Below, piece by piece: positions 14,823-19,378 of a stretch of 19,378 nt of DNA. The notes below the pieces were generated by a model. It had not been told where the DNA came from. It worked only from the letters and a program-made list of their open reading frames with translations, and made no database searches. A program made the translations under genes and the position numbers. Source of the DNA: RGIG464 sp045599585 (GTDB lineage Bacteria > Myxococcota_A > Bradymonadia > UBA4248); contig JAZRWH010000052.1 of the NCBI GenBank assembly GCA_045599585.1, positions 1 to 19,378 on the forward strand, in the 5' to 3' direction. The stretch's first letter is position 1; every line of letters begins with the position of its first letter.

Positions 14823-14917
14823 GAGGCCTGACTTTTCGCTTTGCTCAATACGTCAGGCCGGCACGGCTATTGGCTTTGCCAATACGCCGTGTGTGTGTTC
14901 TTTTTTTTGAGGGGGTA
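14823..14917 (+). repeat. Degenerate palindromic repeat, two hairpins plus G-run remnant
   Basis: Hairpin 1: GGCCTGAC and GTCAGGCC arms around a TTTTCGC-TTT-GCTCAATA interior with an unpaired C before the closing arm; the core is eroded. Hairpin 2: CACGGC (14862-14867), TATTGGC, loop TTT, GCCAATA, unpaired C14885, GCCGTG (14886-14891), intact and in the same orientation as copies A and C. A GAGGGGGTA at 14909-14917 matches the G-run end of full copies B and D. Confidence 0.75.
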
Positions 14918-14942
14918 TGATTTGGATTATTTGTTGTCAGGT

Positions 14943-14981
14943 AAAAAAAAAGCGGCACAGTTATACAAACTGTGCCGCTTA
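14943..14981 (-). terminator. Intrinsic terminator of the sHsp operon
   Basis: Read on the minus strand: AAGCGGCACAGTT, loop TGTAT, AACTGTGCCGCTT and then a run of T. The stem is 13 bp and perfect. It lies about 40 nt after the stop of the second small heat-shock gene. Confidence 0.95.
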
Positions 14982-15022
14982 GGATGCTGTACGTGAACGA
15001 AAGTGGTCACGCGTGAGTGAGG

Positions 15023-15391
15023 TTATTCACACTGAATTTGAATTTTTTTGGCCTGTTGTGCGACTGGTTTAGGCAATCTTAGCGTGAGGATGCCCAACTT
15101 GTAGTCGGCTTGAACTTTTGTAGCATCCAATCCGCGCATAACGCGAAACTGACGTTTGTAGAGGCGAGCTTCGAGGCCGTCGATCTCGGCGACTGCTGAA
15201 ACGTTTAGCATATCGCGATCAAGTTCAACTTTAATGGCTTTGGAATTGAGTCCGGGCATATCCATTGTAACGATGAATTCGTCTTTGGCCTCTTCGATAT
15301 CGCAGTCGGGCGAGCACTCAACGTAAGGGATGCTATTGGCATTTTCCATTGCGTTATGATTGACATTAGCATTAGCCATTTCTTCTGACAT
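15023..15391 (-). CDS. Small heat-shock protein (Hsp20 family), second of pair
   Basis: An Hsp20 protein of 122 aa, an ATP-independent holdase that keeps unfolding cytoplasmic proteins soluble. The alpha-crystallin domain runs from about 25 to 118, with the conserved DEFIVTMDMPGLNSKAIKVE and the end signature LGILTLRLPKP (G-I-L-T-L-R-L-P, the A-x-x-x-n-G-v-L class). The N-terminal arm is short and Asn/Ala/Met-rich; the C-terminal extension is only KKIQIQCE. Start ATG15391 has GGAGA about 8 nt upstream. It lies 69 nt downstream of the other Hsp20 gene on the same strand and is followed by a shared terminator. The two are quite different in sequence, so they are old paralogues that may co-assemble. 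Confidence 0.93.
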   Translation of the reverse strand: MSEEMANANVNHNAMENANSIPYVECSPDCDIEEAKDEFIVTMDMPGLNSKAIKVELDRDMLNVSAVAEIDGLEARLYKRQFRVMRGLDATKVQADYKLGILTLRLPKPVAQQAKKIQIQCE

Positions 15392-15460
15392 GATACATTC
15401 TCCTATATAAGATAATTTATACTTTGTACAAAACGTTAGATATGCAGCGCAAAATTGAAA

Positions 15461-15865
15461 TTAAGCATTAATCGCGATTTGTTGCGGACGCGAGCTAGGC
15501 GCTTTGGGCAGCGTGACGCGGAGAACGCCGTCTTTAAAGGATGCTTTCGCTTTGTCGACGTCAATCGGAAGTGGAAGTGAGATACTGCGTTTGATGTCCC
15601 ACGAGCTACGTTCAGCCAAATAGATATTATTCTCTTTATTGTGCTGAATATCGCGTTTGGCGCTAAGTGTGAGCGTTTCGTTATGTACTTCGAGCGTAAT
15701 ATCCTTGTCAGAAAGACCCGGCAATTCAGCTACAAATTCAATATTTTCACCTTTGTCGAGGAGATTCATTCTAAACTTCGGACTCTTTTGCGCAGCAGCA
15801 TAGCGATAGTCACGATCATTAAGAATGTTAAAAAGACGATCCATATCACTCCAAAGTGTAAACAT
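15461..15865 (-). CDS. Small heat-shock protein (Hsp20 family), first of pair
   Basis: An Hsp20 protein of 134 aa. The start MFTLWSDMDRLFN is the usual short amphipathic N-terminus of bacterial class A sHsps. The alpha-crystallin domain (about 28-125) shows NIEFVAELPGLSDKDITLEV and the signature FKDGVLRVTLPKA. The C-terminus is IAIN, which fits the I-x-I/V anchor motif used for oligomer assembly. Start ATG15865 has a full SD GGAGGT about 5 nt away. It leads the two-gene operon 15865 to 15023. No CIRCE element or clear heat-shock promoter was found upstream, only an imperfect inverted repeat at 15932-15955. Confidence 0.95.
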   Translation of the reverse strand: MFTLWSDMDRLFNILNDRDYRYAAAQKSPKFRMNLLDKGENIEFVAELPGLSDKDITLEVHNETLTLSAKRDIQHNKENNIYLAERSSWDIKRSISLPLPIDVDKAKASFKDGVLRVTLPKAPSSRPQQIAINA

Positions 15866-16159
15866 AATTACCTCCTATCAAATGATGCACCTATGACGTT
15901 AGATGCAATAATAATGTAAAAGTCCTATCTTCGATGGTATTGATTGCTATCATCGTCTGACAGCTACAGAGTGTGTGCACGTCCTCAGAATCGTCAAGTG
16001 CGGGATGCAGTTTTTTGTTTTTTTTCTGAAGGTTTGTTCGTAGATACATCTATATAATGTTGATCATTGCAGTCTCACAAAAAAATTCACTGACGCAATG
16101 AAATGAATTTTCTCAAGGTATATTTTTATCTTTATTGTTCCACAACATATTTTTATTCA

Positions 16160-16184
16160 CTGTAACGAAATGCGCTCGTTACAG
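16160..16184. other. Perfect 9-bp hairpin of unknown role
   Basis: CTGTAACGA (16160-16168), loop AATGCGC, TCGTTACAG (16176-16184). On the plus strand AATTTTATACTTTTTT follows, on the minus strand TGAATAAAAATA. It might be a weak terminator in either direction or a binding site. It does not share the core of the palindromic repeat family. Confidence 0.4.
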
Positions 16185-16229
16185 AATTTTATACTTTTTT
16201 CATCCTCATTTGGTCCTGCGGACGGCCTG

Positions 16230-16257
16230 AAGGGGCGTCGTATTGCGGATGCCCCTT
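16230..16257. repeat. Remnant of the palindromic repeat family
   Basis: AAGGGGC (16230-16236) and GCCCCTT (16251-16257) enclose GTCGTATTGCGGAT, which keeps the CGTATTGCG part of the core but has lost the partner arm. It lies about 20 nt downstream of the BspA-like gene stop. Confidence 0.5.
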
Positions 16258-16276
16258 TGAAATTTCAGTGTAATGT

Positions 16277-18412
16277 TTATTTGCAAACGACTTCATAATT
16301 GCCAAGACCAAGATCTGGATGAAGAATTTCTGTATCAGCCATGTATTTTTCGAGGACTTTGCAATAGTTTTCTTTACTCATTTTGGTTTCTTCGAGCATA
16401 TTGTCGATATCACACTCTTCCATAAATATAAAGTTAGAAATATCTTGATCAAATGATGAGGCAGAATAAAACATTCTCATCATATTTTCTGTTTTAGCAG
16501 TATTAAAAGATTTGGGTAGCGGTTGGTTATAACTTGTCGCATTGTCGAACATACGGAACATATATATAACGTTTGAAGTGTCAAACGATTCAGGTAGAGG
16601 CTGGTTGTAGCTCGTAGCATTTGCAAACATAGCAGTTAAATCTTCAACATTAGTCGTGTTAAAAGATTTTGGTAGCGGTTGATTGTAATTTTTGGCATGT
16701 TCGAACATGCTTCCCATATATATAACGTTTGAAGTGTCAAATGAGTCAGGTAGCGGTTGATTATAATTTGTAGCAGATGAAAACATACTGCCCATGTCTG
16801 TAACGTTTGAAGTATTAAAAGAATCAGGTAGTGGTTGATTGTAATTTGTAGCAGATGCGAACATACTGTTCATATTTGTAACTTTCGAAGTGTCAAATGA
16901 ATTAGGTAGTGGTTGATTATAATTTGTAGCATATGCGAACATACTGCCCATGTTTTTAACATTTGAAGTATTAAACGATTCCGGTAGTTTTTGGTTAAAA
17001 AAAGTAGCAGATGCGAACATACTGTTCATGTTCGTAACATTTGATGTATCAAACATTAACGGCTGGTTGAAAGTCGATGCCTTAAATAACCCCACCATAT
17101 TTTCTACGCGGCTTGTATCCATGACGACTATTCCGTCGATATTTCCAGTTTTTGCGAACCAGTAAGATAAGTCGCTGGTTTTAAGAAGTGGAACCTCATC
17201 ACTGGGCAGGTGCGTGAGGTTTGTTGTTCCGTAAAAGGCGTACTTGCCAAAAAATACTGTACCGTAGGAGTGAACTTCTTTTAGATAAGGATTGACTGTA
17301 GATTGAATGCTTTCATCAAGTTTTTTTGTATTAATTGTTCCAGTATCTGATAAAACTTCCCAATAGAATTTTCCCAGAATACGGACTGTATATTGGCCAG
17401 CTTTTTTATAAGTATGTGTAATACCGGTTTCTTCGATTTTGTCATAGCGTTTAGTATCTTCAATTTTGACGAGTTTGTCTTCATCGCCCCATAAGATCTG
17501 ATAATTATATAAAAAACTTTCATTATGCGGCAAAGAAACAGTTGTATTAGTTGTGTTTATTGAGATGACAGCCTCGAAAATAGCGGGAGCACAACGTCCG
17601 TCTTCGCGGCAGACGTCACCATCATTTAAACAATCGTCGTCGCTCTGGCATTTTTTTGAGCACACAAAGCCTTTAGCGACGTCACAAAAGCCTGTTGTAC
17701 AATCGGTATGTTGAATACAAGTTTTGCAAGGTGCGCAGGAACCACCGCAGTCGACGGCGTCTTCGTCTGGATCTTGTTGGCCGTTTGTACATGATGTAGA
17801 GACTGCAGTACAGGCGTAAGCGCCTTCTGCACTTTTATAACAGGATTGTCCTGTTTGGGTGCAGTCGATGCCAGGGTGAGTTTTGCTTGCATCACAAGTT
17901 GTATTATCAGATGGATTTAGACAAGTATTACCATATCTTACGGTATCAGCCGTACATTTTTCGCTGCAAGAATAGCCTTTTTCATTATCATATACACATT
18001 CTCGATTTGTAGGTGTACAGTCTAAACCAGCATAATCATTGCTAGCGCCACAAGTTGTATTATCGGATGGGTTTATACAGGTATTACCTCGTCTTACACT
18101 GTCTTCCTCACATTTATCGCTACAATAATACGTTGTAGAATTTGCCAGTTTATTACACTTTGCAAATTCTAGCGGGCAGGATTTGATCTCAAAATAGTCT
18201 TTGTAATTGTAAGTTCTATTTTCAAAGCTACAATCTGTTGCATTGGTTTGTGTGCAGCTTGTGTTGCCTATATATTCGAGGACACCATCTTTATTTGTAG
18301 GGCATGGATCGCCTGCATCGACGGGCTCGTCAACGCTACAGCCAACGAGACAAGTCGCTATGAGCAAGTGTGCGAAAGAAAACTTGAGTAGACTATTTGC
18401 ATGGTTAAACAT
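16277..18412 (-). CDS. Cys-rich lipoprotein with BspA/DUF285-type repeats
   Basis: A predicted 711-aa surface lipoprotein. The signal peptide ends in the lipobox LVGC (C25) followed by Ser, favouring the outer membrane. Residues about 37-274 are Cys-rich, with repeated NPSDNTTC...DCT units and a QDPDEDAVDCGGSCAPC module typical of myxobacteria-like surface proteins. A PKD-like beta domain follows (about 295-350, ILWGDED...THTYKKAGQYTVRI). Residues 447-652 are eight tandem 24-26-residue repeats of the DUF285/BspA leucine-rich type (NYNQPLPDSFDTSNV-NMxSMF), then a Cys-capped end. The family is linked to adhesion in other bacteria; here that is inference. The open frame extends to 18562 through palindromic repeat D, but the lipoprotein signal fixes the start at 18412. 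Confidence 0.88.
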   Translation of the reverse strand: MFNHANSLLKFSFAHLLIATCLVGCSVDEPVDAGDPCPTNKDGVLEYIGNTSCTQTNATDCSFENRTYNYKDYFEIKSCPLEFAKCNKLANSTTYYCSDKCEEDSVRRGNTCINPSDNTTCGASNDYAGLDCTPTNRECVYDNEKGYSCSEKCTADTVRYGNTCLNPSDNTTCDASKTHPGIDCTQTGQSCYKSAEGAYACTAVSTSCTNGQQDPDEDAVDCGGSCAPCKTCIQHTDCTTGFCDVAKGFVCSKKCQSDDDCLNDGDVCREDGRCAPAIFEAVISINTTNTTVSLPHNESFLYNYQILWGDEDKLVKIEDTKRYDKIEETGITHTYKKAGQYTVRILGKFYWEVLSDTGTINTKKLDESIQSTVNPYLKEVHSYGTVFFGKYAFYGTTNLTHLPSDEVPLLKTSDLSYWFAKTGNIDGIVVMDTSRVENMVGLFKASTFNQPLMFDTSNVTNMNSMFASATFFNQKLPESFNTSNVKNMGSMFAYATNYNQPLPNSFDTSKVTNMNSMFASATNYNQPLPDSFNTSNVTDMGSMFSSATNYNQPLPDSFDTSNVIYMGSMFEHAKNYNQPLPKSFNTTNVEDLTAMFANATSYNQPLPESFDTSNVIYMFRMFDNATSYNQPLPKSFNTAKTENMMRMFYSASSFDQDISNFIFMEECDIDNMLEETKMSKENYCKVLEKYMADTEILHPDLGLGNYEVVCK
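16457..17074 (-). repeat. Coding tandem repeat: seven 78-bp units plus one 72-bp unit
   Basis: The BspA-like gene contains seven consecutive 78-bp units (16457-17002) and a preceding 72-bp unit (17003-17074). Several stretches are nearly identical between units (for example those encoding NYNQPLP and TSNV), while the positions after TSNV vary. Such arrays can expand or contract by recombination, so copy number may differ between strains. Confidence 0.9.
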
Positions 18413-18472
18413 GGTGGTACCTGATGATAGGACGTGTTTATTGAATGGTTTATTATGGGTGCCGCAGGCGAA

Positions 18473-18539
18473 GAGGGGGTAGCGGCGTATTTCCGCGTGA
18501 AAGCGCGAGAAATAGCCGCTCAGGGGGAGACTTCCCCCT
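18473..18539 (-). repeat. Full palindromic repeat, copy D
   Basis: Plus-strand order: GAGGGGGT, AGCGGC (18481-18485 with flanking A), bulged G, TATTTC, tip CGCGTGAAAGCGCG, then GAAATA, GCCGCT (18515-18520), AGGGGGAG-ACTT-CCCCC. The outer arm is GCGGC/GCCGC as in A and C. It has a GTAG at the stem foot, like copy B. It lies 61 bp upstream of the BspA-like lipoprotein start. Confidence 0.86.
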
Positions 18540-18602
18540 TTTAAATAATAATGCTTATGCAAGGCGGAAAGAATAAATATTTTCTTGGTGAGAAAGCGAT
18601 GA

Positions 18603-19316
18603 TTATAAGAAGGGGTTATCTTGCCAAATGCCGTCGATGAGGAGTTGATTTGGACGGTAGTTGGCTTTGTAATTCATTTTAGGGCAGGTTGGGATCCAGA
18701 AGCCAGGATAGAAGTACGGGATTTGGAGGGATTGGGTGAGTATAATTTCGGCGAGCATTGAGAAAACGCCGATGGAGCGTTTGGCGAAGTCAGGATCGAA
18801 GAAATGGTAATCGCTCATAAAGGCGCGTTTTGGGATGATATCAGCGGCTGTAATTGCGATGAGGCGACCCTCGAGGGTGTACTGGATTTCGGCGGAGGAG
18901 GGTAAATTGCCGAGCAATCGATGGAGTTCATCGAGCGAAGCGATTGTGGGACTTTGGGGATGTTTATAGGTGGTATATTTATTAAATAGATCCAGTTTTT
19001 CTTGAGAAGGGGAAGGTGGCTTGATTGAGATAGCGATATCGGCATTGATATTGAGGATATGGCGTTGTTTTTTTGTAGGTTTGAACTGACGAGGATCAAT
19101 GCGTATGGGGTAACACTGACTGCATTGTGGGCATTCAGGGCGATAGAACATATCTCCGGAGTGTCTAAAGCCGCGTTCAGCGAGTTCAGCGTGGAGTAAA
19201 TTAGGCAAATTGGGGCATCGAATTGCGCGGATGTATTCGGATTGATCGGGGAGGTAGGCACATTTTTGTGGGCCATAGACATCCATTTGGTCAATGAGTT
19301 CGTTGATTGAGATCAT
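18603..19316 (-). CDS. bpt: Leucyl/arginyl-tRNA--protein transferase (Bpt/ATE family)
   Basis: A 237-aa aminoacyl-tRNA-protein transferase that adds an amino acid from charged tRNA to protein N-termini exposing acidic residues, feeding the N-end rule degradation route in the cytoplasm. Family signatures are CAYLPDQSEYIRAI near the N-terminus, GFRHSGDMFYRPECPQCSQC followed by YPIRI, then SDYHFFDPDFAKRSIGVFSM and GFWIPTCPKMNYKANYRPNQ. The length equals that of bacterial Bpt proteins. The distance from the start to the CxYLP motif is normal, which supports ATG19316, although no good SD is visible and the frame stays open upstream. If the frame at the window edge is real, its stop overlaps this start by 4 nt and translation is coupled. 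Confidence 0.93.
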   Translation of the reverse strand: MISINELIDQMDVYGPQKCAYLPDQSEYIRAIRCPNLPNLLHAELAERGFRHSGDMFYRPECPQCSQCYPIRIDPRQFKPTKKQRHILNINADIAISIKPPSPSQEKLDLFNKYTTYKHPQSPTIASLDELHRLLGNLPSSAEIQYTLEGRLIAITAADIIPKRAFMSDYHFFDPDFAKRSIGVFSMLAEIILTQSLQIPYFYPGFWIPTCPKMNYKANYRPNQLLIDGIWQDNPFL

Positions 19317-19378
19317 AGTAAGGGTAGATTTTGTGGGATCGATTGAGGAAAGCGGAAGGTGGGGGCAGGTGGAGAGGG
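19313..19378 (-). CDS. Possible 3' end of an upstream gene (partial)
   Basis: At the window edge a minus-strand frame runs open for 21 codons and ends in TGA at 19315-19313, overlapping the bpt ATG as ATGA. Such overlaps are typical of bacterial operons, and the lack of an SD before bpt fits coupling. The visible C-terminal residues are Pro-rich (PSPPAPTFRFPQ) and give no family clue. With only 66 nt this may be chance, because two minus-strand frames are open here. Confidence 0.3.
   Translation of the reverse strand, partial: PSPPAPTFRFPQSIPQNLPLL

Larger units (their letters stand above)
14717..15022. other. Intergenic region between uvrA and the sHsp pair
   Basis: No gene is seen in these 306 nt. 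They hold the uvrA leader (SD only; no convincing promoter was picked), a degenerate composite of the palindromic repeat family (14823-14917) and the sHsp terminator (14943-14981). Confidence 0.7.
15866..16276. other. Intergenic region upstream of the sHsp pair
   Basis: No gene was recognised in these 411 nt, which are AT-rich. Visible structures are an imperfect inverted repeat CGATGGTA-N8-TATCATCG (15932-15955), about 70 bp upstream of the first sHsp, a possible operator; and a perfect 9-bp hairpin CTGTAACGA-N7-TCGTTACAG (16160-16184). A small hairpin GTCC-TGC-GGAC lies near 16213, and the repeat remnant AAGGGGC/GCCCCTT is at 16230-16257. The last two lie just after the BspA-like gene and may help end its transcript, but no strong T-run follows them on the minus strand. 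Confidence 0.6.

Noticed and set aside
16457..17074. CRISPR array
   Set aside because: The regular 78-bp units lie in frame inside a coding gene and have no short repeat with unique spacers.
18413..18562. 50-residue N-terminal extension of the BspA-like lipoprotein
   Set aside because: It is translated from repeat copy D (GGSLPLSGY-like residues also appear from other copies), whereas the lipobox signal peptide begins at 18412.

Overview
The window looks like a bacterial chromosome of moderate G+C. It opens with the last ~82 nt of a 16S rRNA gene. Two large lipoproteins carry cysteine-rich modules of the kind common in Myxococcota and Bradymonadales-type (former deltaproteobacterial) genomes. 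A rubrerythrin, an outer-membrane-type periplasmic chaperone and lipobox proteins fit a Gram-negative, oxygen-sensitive or microaerophilic cell. The lineage is an inference from protein style, not a proven placement.

Layout. 1-237: 16S 3' end followed directly by an intrinsic terminator, with no tRNA, 23S or 5S, so this rRNA gene is unlinked. 238-634: a leader region with a candidate promoter and three stacked hairpins. 635-3901: dnaK-like chaperone plus a MurC-type ligase, 9 nt apart. 3902-5227: paired palindromic operator-like sites, rubrerythrin and its terminator, and a bidirectional terminator. 5228-9414 (minus strand): PpiD/SurA-like membrane-anchored chaperone, then a lipoprotein with four Cys-rich modules, an SGNH hydrolase domain and a PPC-like tail. 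9639-11083 (minus): a translationally coupled VTC-domain / DUF4956 pair. 11479-12033 (plus): a divergent type I membrane protein with a very acidic tail. 12218-14716 (minus): a class II UvrA without the UvrB-binding domain. 15023-15865 (minus): two small heat-shock proteins with a strong terminator. 16277-18412 (minus): a Cys-rich, BspA/DUF285-repeat lipoprotein. 18603-19316 (minus): an arginyl/leucyl-tRNA-protein transferase, possibly overlapping the end of an upstream gene by 4 nt.

The most striking non-coding signal is a family of palindromic intergenic repeats. Four full copies (4854-4909, 7131-7190, 9464-9535, 18473-18539) carry competing G-run/C-run blocks and a long hairpin. Reduced copies lie at 354-458, 12137-12199, 14823-14917 and 16230-16257. 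Most hairpins share a core TATTxGC-GAA-GCxAATA, a single bulged G next to it, and outer arms that change in a compensatory way from copy to copy. This resembles REP-type elements and may be a dispersed family in this genome.

Functional themes are proteostasis (DnaK, PpiD-like, two sHsps, N-end-rule transferase), oxidative and DNA stress (rubrerythrin, UvrA2), the cell envelope (Mur ligase, lipoproteins) and a possible polyphosphate system (VTC/DUF4956). No prophage, CRISPR array, transposase or tRNA gene was found.
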